Shown here in pieces: positions 7,601 through 15,550 of a stretch of 16,747 nt of DNA. The notes beneath the pieces are model-generated. The model had not been told where the DNA came from and searched no databases. It worked only from the letters and a program-made list of their open reading frames with translations. The stretch lies in assembly GCA_900543705.1 (NCBI GenBank), contig UQSL01000042.1, forward strand, positions 1-16,747, in the 5' to 3' direction. A program made the position numbers and the translations under genes. Origin of the DNA: an uncultured Oscillospiraceae bacterium (GTDB taxonomy: Bacteria; Bacillota; Clostridia; Oscillospirales; Ruminococcaceae). Each line of letters opens with the position of its first letter. Within the stretch, counting starts at the first letter, position 1.

Positions 7601-9009
7601 ATCATCTTCTCCGGGGTGACAAAGATGTTGAACCGATCAAGGATTTCCCCGTTTTTCAATCGCATCGCACCAATTTCTGTAATGCGTTCTGACGCGGCGT
7701 TTAAGCCCGTCGTCTCAATATCAAAGACCACGAATTCCCCATCAATCGACATCGTACTCGTCCCCTTGAAGGAGGGAACCATGTCATTGACATAATACGC
7801 TTCCACACCGTAGAGGACTTTGAATTCCCCGCCCTTTTTACGGATGTCGTCGACCGCGTTCATCGCCTCCGGAAAAGCCTGAACCACACCATGGTCAGTG
7901 ATGGCAACTGCCTTGTGCCCAAAGGAATATGCTCGTTTGACGAGCTTTTCGGCTGGGGTCATTGCGTCGAGCGCGGACATGTTGGTATGCATGTGAAGTT
8001 CCACCCGCTTCTGATCGCTGGTGTCTTTTCGCTCCACCTTTTTGACCATGCAGATGTCATAGGGACGGATGGAGATTTCCCGGTCGTACTTGTCATAGGA
8101 GACATCTCCCCGTACAACCAGCGTATCCCCCTTGGACAGCTCGTCGTACACATCCGCCTCGTCCTTGTTGCAGATCACCTTGAGATGATTGGAATTGGTA
8201 TAGTCCGTGATGGAAAAGGTGAAGATGACCTTGGATTCATCCCTCGTCACCCGGCGTTCGATGGCGAACAAGTCTCCCCACACCACGATGCGCCCGCTCA
8301 TCTCGTTTATCAGGGACAACGGGGTCGGTTTTTCTTTGATTGAGCGGCCGGTCAGTACGGACAGGGAATCCGGCTCAAACGGCAAATCGCTGATATCGAA
8401 CATGATTTTGCCAATCTTACTTTCCCGCTTGGAAGGCTTCACCTTTGAAACCGGGGAAGAAACCACGACCGGAGGCTCTGCTTTTGGCGCAGAGGAAAGA
8501 ATCTCCTTGTACTTTTCCTCATCCGGGTTGAGCGCACGTACCCCGTCAAAAGAGACGGAGACATTGGTGCTGAATTCCTCACGCAAAATCGCCTCGATTT
8601 CCCGGTCACAGCCGTGCTGGGTCAAAATCTCATAGCCGCCGTGGGAAAGCCCGATGGTCACCGTGTCCCCGTTAAGGGTAATCGACGCGTCCTCCAAGAA
8701 TCCGTTCACGATTTTATTGCGGTCTTTTAGCTCACAGAACACCTCGCTGAAATACCCTTCACAGAGCTGGTCGGGCCGGTATTTCGGAAAAATGCGCAGC
8801 ACGGAGATACCGAGCGCGCCGGATAACATGCGCTCGAGCTGCTTGAGCTTTTCCTTTTCAAGCAGGGATGGGAACACGGCTACAACTTCCATTTTCCCGT
8901 TTTCCTGTTCATATGTAATCGATAGTATCTGCGCGCCCTCCGCGCAGGAGCTTAGCTCCTGGGAGTCGAGGTATACGCCGAACAGCTCCAAAAAATCTTT
9001 TTTGTGCAA
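4684..9009 (-). CDS. polC: DNA polymerase III PolC-type alpha subunit
   Basis: A full-length Gram-positive replicative polymerase of 1441 residues. In order: an N-terminal domain (1-200), an OB fold (about 238-320, VVWGDLFAIERR), the first half of the PHP domain (HMHTNMS at 339-345, ITDHG at 370-374), the inserted DnaQ-like 3'-5' exonuclease (FVVFDIETTGL from 426 to about 590), the second PHP half, and the polymerase. The polymerase carries the PolC zinc knuckle (CPNC at 913-916, CPSC at 938-941) and the catalytic PDIDLNFSG (966-974). The protein ends SSQMTFF, a plausible sliding-clamp-binding tail. The start is TTG (9007-9009), 14 bases after the ispG stop, with a weak GGCGGGG upstream; no better in-frame start matches the family N-terminus. 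Last of the pyrH-polC cluster and intact. Confidence 0.97.
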   Translation of the reverse strand: MHKKDFLELFGVYLDSQELSSCAEGAQILSITYEQENGKMEVVAVFPSLLEKEKLKQLERMLSGALGISVLRIFPKYRPDQLCEGYFSEVFCELKDRNKIVNGFLEDASITLNGDTVTIGLSHGGYEILTQHGCDREIEAILREEFSTNVSVSFDGVRALNPDEEKYKEILSSAPKAEPPVVVSSPVSKVKPSKRESKIGKIMFDISDLPFEPDSLSVLTGRSIKEKPTPLSLINEMSGRIVVWGDLFAIERRVTRDESKVIFTFSITDYTNSNHLKVICNKDEADVYDELSKGDTLVVRGDVSYDKYDREISIRPYDICMVKKVERKDTSDQKRVELHMHTNMSALDAMTPAEKLVKRAYSFGHKAVAITDHGVVQAFPEAMNAVDDIRKKGGEFKVLYGVEAYYVNDMVPSFKGTSTMSIDGEFVVFDIETTGLNAASERITEIGAMRLKNGEILDRFNIFVTPEKMIPAKIVDLTGITDEMVKDAPKEAEALRQFHEFIGPDAVLVAHNADFDTGFIRAAATRCGMNYPYSSVDTLVAAKALYPGLRNYKLDTLVNHLKVGPFHHHRACDDAEVTAKVFLDMLKRLKEKGITSVDGINKALSSGDFKSQRPYHMILLVKNQKGLKNLYKLISYSHLKYFYKKPRIPRSELENLREGLLIGSACESGELYRAVLNGKSWGDLCAIAKFYDFLEIQPVANNLFMVREGLVPDERAIQEMNRTIVRLGEKLGIPVVATCDVHFMDEKDAIFREILMSGQGFKDAANQPPLFFRTTDEMLAEFSYLGEEKAREIVITNTNKIADQIEDIRPFPMGTYTPTIEGSEEELQRITWNKAKEIYGDPVPEYVANRLQKELDSIIKHGFAVLYIIAQKLVAKSESDGYLVGSRGSVGSSFVAIMAGISEVNPLAPHYVCPNCKHSEFIMDGSVGSGFDLPPKDCPSCGTPMNRDGHDIPFETFLGFHGDKSPDIDLNFSGDYQATAHKYTEELFGSDHVFKAGTIASVADKTAYGYVKKYLEERGKVVHRAEENRLTIGCTGVKRTTGQHPGGMVVVPSDYEVYDFTPVQHPADSVGSDIVTTHFDFHSLHDTILKLDILGHDVPTLYKHLENMTGIPVTSVSMSDPEVMSLFTSTEALGVTPEEIGSQTGTLSLPEMGTNFVRQMLVDCQPKCFSDLLQISGLSHGTDVWLGNAQDLIKAGTCDIGHVIGTRDSIMTTLMHKGLDPSMAFKIMEITRKGKAPKLLTEEHIQAMKEHDVPQWYIDSCLKIKYMFPKAHAAAYVIAAIRLGWYKVHQPLEYYAAFFTVRGEDLDAEAAVRGKANVRMKMDALKAKGNERTAKEEDQYTTLQIINEMLCRGFEFLPVDLYKSDASVYQIEDGKIRLPFNALKGLGLAAAQSLAEAGKQGEYISCDEVSTRSGVGKGVIQILEDADVFGDLPKSSQMTFF

Positions 9010-9023
9010 AGAGTATCCCCGCC

Positions 9024-10073
9024 TTATAACTTTTCTATTTCCATCATCAGTTCATCGAGCAGCCTTTCCTCCGGCACCTTGCGGAGAACCTGGCCTTTCT
9101 TAAATAAAAGCCCTTCCCCGTTTCCGCCGGCAATGCCGATATCCGCTTCCCTCGCCTCGCCCGGGCCGTTGACGACACAACCCATGACTGCGACTTTGAT
9201 ATGCTTGTCCACATTCCTCAGGCGTTCCTCTACCTGGTTTGCCAGGGAAATTAAATTCACCTTGGTTCTCCCGCAAGTTGGGCAGGAAACCAGTTCCACA
9301 CCCTTGGGGTACATCCCAATGCTCTTTAAAATATCCTGCGCGGCATAGACTTCCCGCACCGGGTCTGCGGTCAGGGAGACGCGGATGGTATCCCCAATGC
9401 CATCGAGCAGCAGCGAACCCAGTCCTACCGCGGACTTGAGGATTCCCATGCGTTCAGTTCCCGCTTCGGTCACACCTAAATGCAGCGGATACTCGCACCG
9501 CTGCGCCATCAGGCGGTAAGCCTCGATCATCTCACCGACATTGGAGGATTTGATGGAGATGACGATATCGGTAAAGTCAAACTTTTCAAGCAGGCGGACA
9601 TGGTACATTGCGCTCTCGACCATGGCCTCAGCACAGGGTTTGCCGTACTTCGCCAGAATCTGTTTTTCCACCGAGCCGGAGTTGACTCCGATGCGGATGG
9701 GGATTCCCTTATGTAGGCAGGTATCCACCACCTGCTTGACTCTCGCGTCGTCCCCAATGTTGCCGGGGTTGATGCGGATTTTATCCACACCCGCCGCTGC
9801 GGATTCGAGTGCCAGGCGGTAATCAAAGTGGATATCCGCGACAAGCGGGATGCTCACCGCACTTTTGATCGCCTCGACAGTCTTCACTGCTCCCATCTCC
9901 GGTACGGCAACGCGGAGTATTTGGCAGCCCGCTTCTTCCAATCGCTTCGCCTGCTCTACGTTGCCCTGTATATCGAGCGCCGGGACACTGAGCATCGACT
10001 GGATGGCAATACCGTGATTCCCGCCGATCGTGACGTTCCCGATTTTCACTTCTCTTGTTTTTCTACGCGTCAT
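9024..10073 (-). CDS. ispG: (E)-4-hydroxy-3-methylbut-2-enyl diphosphate synthase
   Basis: A 349-residue IspG (GcpE), the penultimate MEP-pathway enzyme. It reductively opens MEcPP to HMBPP using a 4Fe-4S cluster. The N-terminal TIM barrel shows IQSMLSVPALD, VADIHFDYRLAL and INPGNIG. The C-terminal iron-sulfur domain carries SCPTCGR and MGCVVNGPGEAREADIG, which supply the cluster cysteines. The length matches the single-barrel bacterial form. It sits 28 bases after rseP and 14 bases before the polC start, in the same operon as dxr, which makes an earlier intermediate of the same pathway. Confidence 0.97.
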   Translation of the reverse strand: MTRRKTREVKIGNVTIGGNHGIAIQSMLSVPALDIQGNVEQAKRLEEAGCQILRVAVPEMGAVKTVEAIKSAVSIPLVADIHFDYRLALESAAAGVDKIRINPGNIGDDARVKQVVDTCLHKGIPIRIGVNSGSVEKQILAKYGKPCAEAMVESAMYHVRLLEKFDFTDIVISIKSSNVGEMIEAYRLMAQRCEYPLHLGVTEAGTERMGILKSAVGLGSLLLDGIGDTIRVSLTADPVREVYAAQDILKSIGMYPKGVELVSCPTCGRTKVNLISLANQVEERLRNVDKHIKVAVMGCVVNGPGEAREADIGIAGGNGEGLLFKKGQVLRKVPEERLLDELMMEIEKL

Positions 10074-10101
10074 ATTCTATTTTCTCCATTTGAAGCTTCC
10101 G

Positions 10102-11136
10102 TCACCGGAAGAGCTTGACAATATCATTGAACGAAACGACTACCATCAGCAAAATCAGCAGGGCAAAACCCACCATATGCACATAAGCCTCGTGTTTGAC
10201 CGGCTTTCTCCGGATTCCCTCGATAATCAAAAACAGCAGCCGCCCGCCGTCGAGTGCCGGAATCGGCAGAAGGTTGAACACACCTAAGTTGACGGTGATA
10301 AACACCACGAGCAGCAGCAGAGAACGCAGCCCCATGGAAGACGCCTCCCCGATGGCGGATGCAACACCCACCGGCCCGGAGAGCTGATTTAATCCATACT
10401 GACCGGTAATCAGGTCGATGAGGGAACTCCATACCAGCTTGACAACGGATAACGTCCAGCAGGCGGACTGCTTGATGACTCCGAAAAAGGTCTTTTCCGC
10501 GCTATAGACTTTAAAGTCGATATTCGTCCCGGTCACGCCGTCTCCCAAATCCTCGGTCTGGAAGGTAACATTTGTCAGCTTAACCTTCTCCCCGTTCCTC
10601 TTGACAACCATGTCGACAACGCCGTCCCTATCCCGAAGCAGCCCATAGACAATGTCGTTGTCGATAAACACATGGGAACCGTTGATGGAGACGATCTCAT
10701 CCCCGACTTGGAGATCTTGATTACTGACTGCCCCGTCGTTGAACTTAGCGATTGTCGTTGTTCCCACCAGGTTCATCGTGGACACGAGGATAATCAACAG
10801 GATAAAGCCGAGCAACAAGTTCATGAACGCGCCTGCAACGGTTACCAAAAGCCGCCTCCACACGGGCTTGTTGCAAAACGCGCGGTTGTCTGAACTCGTT
10901 TCATCCTCTCCCTCCATCGCGCAAAAGCCGCCAATGGGAAACAGGCGCAGGGAGTATTTCGTCTCCCCCTTGCCAAAGCTTATCAGCTTCGGCCCCATGC
11001 CGAGCGCAAACTCGTTGACCCTGATTCCCATGGCCTTTGCCACGAGGAAGTGGCCGAGCTCATGAATGAAAATCAGGATGCCGAACACCAGTACTGTGAT
11101 TAAAATTGTAAGTAATGTATTCAAAGGTACCTTCAC
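10102..11136 (-). CDS. rseP: Site-2 intramembrane zinc metalloprotease
   Basis: An integral membrane protease of the RseP/RasP/S2P family, which cleaves transmembrane segments of anti-sigma factors or signal peptides. The first membrane helix carries the zinc site HELGH, and a single PDZ domain follows (about DLQVGDEIVSINGS onward). The last helices contain NLLPIPALDGG, the third metal ligand motif. It is about 344 residues long. The start is uncertain: a GTG at 11136 lies 10 bases past the dxr stop, and a TTG at 11124 has AAGG five bases upstream and would give MNTLLTILI, closer to the family N-terminus. The frame is open up to 11178, inside dxr, but the extra residues are hydrophilic and unlike the family. 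Confidence 0.94.
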   Translation of the reverse strand: MKVPLNTLLTILITVLVFGILIFIHELGHFLVAKAMGIRVNEFALGMGPKLISFGKGETKYSLRLFPIGGFCAMEGEDETSSDNRAFCNKPVWRRLLVTVAGAFMNLLLGFILLIILVSTMNLVGTTTIAKFNDGAVSNQDLQVGDEIVSINGSHVFIDNDIVYGLLRDRDGVVDMVVKRNGEKVKLTNVTFQTEDLGDGVTGTNIDFKVYSAEKTFFGVIKQSACWTLSVVKLVWSSLIDLITGQYGLNQLSGPVGVASAIGEASSMGLRSLLLLVVFITVNLGVFNLLPIPALDGGRLLFLIIEGIRRKPVKHEAYVHMVGFALLILLMVVVSFNDIVKLFR

Positions 11137-11146
11137 AACCCATCTG

Positions 11147-12301
11147 TCAGGATTTTTTTGCCGCATGGGCGCGCACATATTCGCGCGCCGACCGATCCGC
11201 TTCCAGGACCTCCTCCAGGGTATACTCCTCCGCCGGTTTTTGCCGCCTCATGGCCTCGTCTACCAGAGTGAAAATATCGACAAAGCTAATTTTGTCCTGC
11301 AAAAACAGGCGTACTGCCTCCTCATTTGCCCCATTTGCCGCACAGGGGTACAGCCCGCCTCTTGAGACAGCCTCCCGGCAGGTCTTTATCAGCGGGAAAG
11401 TCTTTTCATCCGGTGGATAAAAGGTGAGAGAGCCATACTCCGTCAGGCTCAGCCGCCCGACCGGGCAGGTAGTCCGGTGAGGATAGGTCAGCGCGTATTG
11501 GATCGGGATTTTCATGTCCGGAACGCCGAGCTGTCCGATGACCGAGTAATCCTCGAACTCCACCAGAGAGTGTACGACGCTTTCCCTGTGGACAACAATC
11601 TCAATCTGCTCCGGGCGCACGCCGAACAGCCAGACCGCCTCTATGAGCTCAAGCCCTTTGTTCATCATGCTCGCGGAGTCGATGGTGATCTTCGCGCCCA
11701 TATCCCAGTTCGGATGCTTGAGCGCATCCTCTTTTCTGACCTTGGAAAGTTGCTCCGGAGTATAGCCGAAAAATGGGCCACCCGATGCAGTCAGTATGAT
11801 TTTATTCACACGGTTAATGGAATTATACCCGCCCAGCGACTGGAATATCGCAGAATGCTCACTGTCAACCGGTAAAATTTTTACGCCGTTTATTCTGGCG
11901 GTATCCATAACAAGCTTTCCGCCTGCGACGAGCGTCTCCTTATTGGCAAGCGCCAGCTCCTTTTTTGCCTTTAGCGCGGCAAGGGTCGGGCGAAGCCCCA
12001 CTATGCCGATAACGGAATTGAGCACAATATCAGCCTGTGCAAGCTGAGCGAGCTCACAAAGGCCCTGTTCCCCGCTCAGCACGCGAATGTCCGTATCCGC
12101 AAGCCGCTGTTTCAAGTCAAGCGCTGCCCTCTCCTCCACCATGCAGACGGCAGACGGGGAAAACTCCCTTGCCTGCTGTTCCACTAGCTTCACATTCGAG
12201 TACGCGGACAGCCCAGCCACCCGAAAGCCATGCTTTCGCACCACATCGAGCGCCTGCGTCCCAATCGAGCCGGTCGAACCCAAAATTACAAGTTGTTTCA
12301 T
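11147..12301 (-). CDS. dxr: 1-deoxy-D-xylulose 5-phosphate reductoisomerase
   Basis: A complete 384-residue Dxr (IspC), which isomerises and reduces DXP to MEP with NADPH and a divalent metal. Visible are the nucleotide-binding GSTGSIG (8-14), the metal-binding VDSEHSAIFQ, the substrate loop SASMMNKGLELIEA, and HRESVVHSLVEF. The C-terminal helical domain is present. The start is ATG (12299-12301) with only a weak AGG upstream. A 137-base leader with a hairpin and a possible promoter separates it from cdsA. The stop lies just inside the uncertain rseP start region. Together with ispG it supplies IPP/DMAPP for UppS upstream. Confidence 0.97.
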   Translation of the reverse strand: MKQLVILGSTGSIGTQALDVVRKHGFRVAGLSAYSNVKLVEQQAREFSPSAVCMVEERAALDLKQRLADTDIRVLSGEQGLCELAQLAQADIVLNSVIGIVGLRPTLAALKAKKELALANKETLVAGGKLVMDTARINGVKILPVDSEHSAIFQSLGGYNSINRVNKIILTASGGPFFGYTPEQLSKVRKEDALKHPNWDMGAKITIDSASMMNKGLELIEAVWLFGVRPEQIEIVVHRESVVHSLVEFEDYSVIGQLGVPDMKIPIQYALTYPHRTTCPVGRLSLTEYGSLTFYPPDEKTFPLIKTCREAVSRGGLYPCAANGANEEAVRLFLQDKISFVDIFTLVDEAMRRQKPAEEYTLEEVLEADRSAREYVRAHAAKKS

Positions 12302-12330
12302 AAGCCTAATCTCTCACACCAGTAAAGTTT

Positions 12331-12370
12331 CAGACAACCCGGCGGCAATATGTTGCGTTCAGGTTGTCTG
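12331..12370 (-). repeat. Stem-loop in the dxr leader
   Basis: A perfect 9-bp inverted repeat pairs CAGACAACC (12331-12339) with GGTTGTCTG (12362-12370). The 22-base loop can add an inner GCAA/TTGC helix. There is no U-tract, so it is not a simple terminator. It lies 30 bases before the dxr start and could be an RNA-processing, stability or regulatory element. Confidence 0.6.
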
Positions 12371-12426
12371 TTCATCCAAAATCAAAGAATGTCGCAGAAG
12401 CCAGCGCCAACCAAGGCCCCTACGCC

Positions 12427-12432
12427 ATTATA
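12427..12432 (-). promoter_or_regulatory. Possible internal promoter -10 box for dxr
   Basis: A perfect TATAAT on the minus strand sits just past the cdsA stop codon (12439-12441), about 125 bases before the dxr start. The -35 region (TTTCCG or TTCCGA at 17-18 bases) is poor. It would let dxr-rseP-ispG-polC be transcribed apart from the pyrH promoter. Confidence 0.35.
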
Positions 12433-12438
12433 CACCAT

Positions 12439-13272
12439 TTAGGCTGCAATCGGAAAGTATTTTACCACCAAAAAGACATAGGGGGCCACAAACATCAGGC
12501 TGTCGAACCGGTCGAGGATCCCCCCGTGTCCCGGCATGATGGAGCCGAAATCCTTAATCCCGCACTGCCGTTTGATGCAGGAAGCGGACAAATCGCCCAG
12601 TTCCCCGATAATCGAAGCGGTCAAGCCGGTGGCCGCGAGCAGCAGAAAGTTTATGTCCACAGTGCCTCCTCCGGTAAAACCGGCAATCGCCTGATAGATA
12701 AAGCCCGCAACTACTGCACCGATGGTGCTGAACAACACGCCGCCGACAGCACCTTCCCAGGTCTTATGCGGACTGATGTAGGGCGCCATCTTGTGCTTGC
12801 CGAAAAACCTACCGGTAAAGTAAGCGCCGGTGTCGGTAATCCATGCCGCAATAAACATGATAAAGCAATAGAACATGCTGTGCTGCGGATGCACGACCTT
12901 CATATAGGCGATCGTGCTGAAAGCAAAGGACGCCACAAAGGTGGTAAAAAACATCGTTGACACCTGGGACACCTGCACCTGCTTGGAATTGGCAATCACC
13001 ACGATAAACTGCGCGAGCACATAGACAAAAGTAATCGGCATGACATACCGGCTGAACACCGGCGTCATGAAGAAGGGAACCAGCGCAGAGAAGGTGAAAT
13101 TAACGATGGAGAGGGGTAGGTTTTTCAGCAGACCATAGGCATGCAGAATCTCATAGCTCGCCATCATGCAGATGATACTGACAATGACGTTAAATACCGG
13201 CGTATAGTAAAAAAACAGGGCGGCAAACAAGATGAGAACCAGAACCGCCGCTGTGATGATACGCTGCTTCAT
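12439..13272 (-). CDS. cdsA: Phosphatidate cytidylyltransferase (CDP-diacylglycerol synthase)
   Basis: A polytopic membrane enzyme of 277 residues that makes CDP-diacylglycerol from phosphatidate and CTP for phospholipid synthesis. Multiple hydrophobic helices span the protein. SPHKTWEGAVGG marks the cytosolic loop, and the C-terminal CDS signature runs through KRQCGIKDFGS and MPGHGGILDRFDS. The chosen start is ATG (13270-13272), four bases after the uppS TAA, giving the usual MKQRIITAAVLV membrane start. The frame is open to 13365 inside uppS, but the extra residues are not family-like. It is tightly coupled to uppS. Confidence 0.96.
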   Translation of the reverse strand: MKQRIITAAVLVLILFAALFFYYTPVFNVIVSIICMMASYEILHAYGLLKNLPLSIVNFTFSALVPFFMTPVFSRYVMPITFVYVLAQFIVVIANSKQVQVSQVSTMFFTTFVASFAFSTIAYMKVVHPQHSMFYCFIMFIAAWITDTGAYFTGRFFGKHKMAPYISPHKTWEGAVGGVLFSTIGAVVAGFIYQAIAGFTGGGTVDINFLLLAATGLTASIIGELGDLSASCIKRQCGIKDFGSIMPGHGGILDRFDSLMFVAPYVFLVVKYFPIAA

Positions 13273-13276
13273 GCCC

Positions 13277-13996
13277 TTAAATTCCCCCAAATCTTCTGTT
13301 TCGGCCCTGATATTCCTCAATTGCTGCATCGAGATGTTTCTCTTTGAAATCCGGCCAAAGCACATTCATGTCGATAAATTCCGAGTACGCGCACTGCCAG
13401 GTCAGGAAATTGGAAATGCGGTGTTCCCCGCTCGGACGGATAATCATATCCGGGTCGGGCTGCCCGCCTGTGTACAGGCAGGAAGAAAAGAGTTCCTCAT
13501 CAATTTCATCCGGGGAGAGCTCTCCTCTCGCCGTGCGCTCCGCCAGGGTACGCGCCGCCATGACGATTTCCGCACGCCCGCCGTAGTTGTCGGCGACGTT
13601 TATAATCATTCCCTTGGAATCCCTGGTGCGATTTTCCGCATCCGCCATCAGGCGGCGAATGTCCTCCGCCAGCGGTGTACGGTCGCCGATAAAGCGCACA
13701 ATAATATCTTTTCTTGTCTGCTGAAAGGAATTTTTCAGATAACTGCGCAGTAAATCCATAATCGTGTCGACTTCCTGCTGCGGCCTTGACCAGTTTTCCG
13801 TGGAAAAGGCATACACCGTCAGTAGTTCTACTCCGATTTTCGCGCAGTAATTCGTAATTTTCTGAAACGTGTCGGCGCCGACCTTGTGGCCGGCCGTTCT
13901 CGGCAGGCCGCGCTGTTTGGCCCAGCGCCCGTTTCCGTCCATGATAATGCCGATATGGCGCGGCACGCCCTGATTTTTCTTTAGTTCACGGCCCAT
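13277..13996 (-). CDS. uppS: Undecaprenyl diphosphate synthase (cis-prenyltransferase)
   Basis: A 239-residue UppS, which condenses farnesyl-PP with eight IPP to give the C55 carrier lipid for peptidoglycan. The catalytic PRHIGIIMDGNGRWA (residues 12-26, Asp20) opens the protein. It continues with VYAFSTENWSRP, VADNYGGRAEI, DMIIRPSGEHRISNFLTWQ and YSEFID. The start is ATG at 13994-13996, with GGGGAGG nine bases upstream; an upstream TTG at 14026 lies before that ribosome site and is rejected. It precedes cdsA by four bases and follows a strong stem-loop after frr. IPP for it comes from the pathway that includes dxr and ispG in the same cluster. Confidence 0.97.
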   Translation of the reverse strand: MGRELKKNQGVPRHIGIIMDGNGRWAKQRGLPRTAGHKVGADTFQKITNYCAKIGVELLTVYAFSTENWSRPQQEVDTIMDLLRSYLKNSFQQTRKDIIVRFIGDRTPLAEDIRRLMADAENRTRDSKGMIINVADNYGGRAEIVMAARTLAERTARGELSPDEIDEELFSSCLYTGGQPDPDMIIRPSGEHRISNFLTWQCAYSEFIDMNVLWPDFKEKHLDAAIEEYQGRNRRFGGI

Positions 13997-14024
13997 CTGC
14001 CCGTGCCTCCCCAGAACGTATTGC

Positions 14025-14064
14025 AAGCGCAGCCCAAACCGGAATCCTCCGCCGGGCTGCGCTT
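14025..14064 (-). repeat. Perfect 11-bp stem-loop between frr and uppS
   Basis: AAGCGCAGCCC (14025-14035) and GGGCTGCGCTT (14054-14064) pair perfectly around an 18-base loop. No U-tract follows on either strand. It lies 15 bases after the frr stop and shortly before the uppS ribosome binding site; the loop itself contains GGAGG. An RNA-processing site, a partial terminator and an attenuator of uppS are all possible. Confidence 0.75.
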
Positions 14065-14079
14065 ATCCTTTTGAAATCC

Positions 14080-14634
14080 TTAGATTTCCATAATCTCTTT
14101 CTGTTTCTTCGCGATGACCTCGTCGACCAGCTTGCAGTACTTGTCAGTCAGGTTCTGGAAATCCTTCTCTGCCTCTTTCAAATCGTCTTCTGTGATTTCT
14201 GAGTTCTTTTTCATCGTCTTGAACTTATCGATGCCATCCCGGCGAATGGAGCGAATGGCAACCTTGCCTTCTTCCCCATATTTGGAAATCTGCTTAGTCA
14301 GTTCTTTTCTGCGCTCTTCTGTCAGCTGCGGGAATGCGATACGGATGACACGGCCGTCATTGGTTGGATTGATGCCGATGTCGGACGCCAGAATTGCCTT
14401 TTCAATCGCCTTGAGGGAGGACATGTCCCACGGCTGGATCACCAGAATCCGTGCGTCCGAAACCGAGACTGCCGCCATCTGGTTGATGGGGGTTGGAGCA
14501 CCGTAGTAATCCACAACGACTTTATCGAGAACCGCAGGGTTCGCGCGGCCCGCGCGGATGGTAGCGAGTTCCTTCTCCAGAGCGTTTACACTCTTTTGCA
14601 TTTTCTCTTCAAATGGTTTGTACTGTTCCTTCAT
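14080..14634 (-). CDS. frr: Ribosome recycling factor
   Basis: A complete 184-residue RRF, which splits post-termination ribosomes with EF-G. The tRNA-like fold is recognisable from ALEKELATIRAGRANPAVLD, YYGAPTPINQMA, IQPWDMSSLKAIEKAI, GINPTNDGRVIRIAFPQLTEERR, and the closing coiled helix with RRDGIDKFK. The start is ATG (14632-14634), with AGGAGG nine bases upstream. It follows pyrH by 24 bases, the standard order in bacteria. Confidence 0.98.
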   Translation of the reverse strand: MKEQYKPFEEKMQKSVNALEKELATIRAGRANPAVLDKVVVDYYGAPTPINQMAAVSVSDARILVIQPWDMSSLKAIEKAILASDIGINPTNDGRVIRIAFPQLTEERRKELTKQISKYGEEGKVAIRSIRRDGIDKFKTMKKNSEITEDDLKEAEKDFQNLTDKYCKLVDEVIAKKQKEIMEI

Positions 14635-14658
14635 GGGGGTATTCCTCCTGTATCTCGA

Positions 14659-15363
14659 TTATTTTACGAGAGTCCCGATAGACTCCCCTTTCACAGCTTG
14701 GACAAGGTTTTCCGGCTGTTCGATATTGAACACCAAAATGGGAAGATTGTTGTCCCTGCACATGGAAGCCGCCGTACTGTCCATGACGGCTAGTTCCTTG
14801 TTGAGGACCTCGCTGAAAGACAGCTCATCGTACTTGACTGCATCCGCATATTTATGCGGATCTTTGTCATAGACGCCGTCGACCATCGTCGCTTTAAAGA
14901 TAATATCCGCGTCGATTTCCGCCGCGCGAAGGGCAGAAGCCGTATCGGTCGAGAAAAACGGGTTGCCGGTTCCGCAGCCAAAGATGACGACGCGCCCTTT
15001 TTCCAGATGGCGTACCGCACGGTTGCGGATATATGGTTCTGCGACCTGCTGCATCGCAATAGCCGTCTGTACGCGGACCGGAACATCAAGCTGCTCGAGT
15101 GCGTCGCCCAAGGCAAGCGCATTCATGACCGTACCGAGCATTCCAATATGGTCGGCTCTGGTCCGATCCATCTTCCCGCTGGAGCGGCCTCTCCAGAAAT
15201 TGCCGCCGCCCACAACAATGCCGATTTCCACACCGAGCTCGGAGCACTCTTTAATGTATTTGCAAATATTCAAAATCACATCGAAATCGAGCCCAAACTT
15301 TTTCTCACCCGCGAGCACTTCCCCGCTGAGCTTAATCAGGATCCGTTTGTATTTCAGAGACAT
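14659..15363 (-). CDS. pyrH: UMP kinase
   Basis: A 234-residue UMP kinase of the amino-acid-kinase fold, which phosphorylates UMP to UDP. Motifs: KRILIKLSGEVLAG at the N-terminus (ATP site), GIVVGGGNFWRGR, RADHIGMLGTVMNALAL, and the GCGTGNPFFSTDTA loop. ATG at 15361-15363 is preferred because AAGGGAG lies eight bases upstream; a GTG at 15372 is also in frame. First gene of the core operon, with its own promoter about 30 bases upstream. rpsB and tsf, which usually precede pyrH, are absent. Confidence 0.97.
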   Translation of the reverse strand: MSLKYKRILIKLSGEVLAGEKKFGLDFDVILNICKYIKECSELGVEIGIVVGGGNFWRGRSSGKMDRTRADHIGMLGTVMNALALGDALEQLDVPVRVQTAIAMQQVAEPYIRNRAVRHLEKGRVVIFGCGTGNPFFSTDTASALRAAEIDADIIFKATMVDGVYDKDPHKYADAVKYDELSFSEVLNKELAVMDSTAASMCRDNNLPILVFNIEQPENLVQAVKGESIGTLVK

Positions 15364-15393
15364 CACAATCACTCCCTTGTTTTCTCTCTTTGT

Positions 15394-15422
15394 ATTTTAC
15401 AATAACCAATGTTTGATGTAAA
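15394..15422 (-). promoter_or_regulatory. Sigma-A promoter of the pyrH-polC operon
   Basis: On the minus strand TTTACA (15417-15422) and TAAAAT (15394-15399) are separated by 17 bases, within AT-rich flanks. Transcription would start about 20-25 bases before the pyrH start codon. It is the best promoter match upstream of the core cluster. Confidence 0.8.
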
Positions 15423-15478
15423 GAGAAAAAATAAATCCTTGAGCTTCACGTTAAAGTTAATTTTCTATCTTGTAACGG

Positions 15479-15507
15479 ATCCATTCCTAACGGTAAAAGG
15501 AATGGAT
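15479..15507. repeat. 9-bp inverted repeat upstream of the pyrH promoter
   Basis: ATCCATTCC (15479-15487) and GGAATGGAT (15499-15507) form a perfect inverted repeat with an 11-base spacer. It lies between the terminator of the transporter remnant and the pyrH promoter. It could be a hairpin or a protein site; nothing decides between them. Confidence 0.45.
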
Positions 15508-15508
15508 A

Positions 15509-15550
15509 CAAAAAAATATCTTCCAGAGAGCAGTTGTCCTCCAGAAGATA
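15509..15550 (-). terminator. Rho-independent terminator after the transporter gene
   Basis: On the minus strand a 7-bp stem TATCTTC/GAAGATA (15544-15550 with 15517-15523) is followed by seven Ts. It lies 18 bases past the stop codon of the solute-binding protein remnant and separates it from the pyrH promoter. Confidence 0.75.

Noticed and set aside
14025..14064. Terminator between frr and uppS
   Set aside because: The stem is strong but no U-tract follows on either strand, and essential genes continue downstream.
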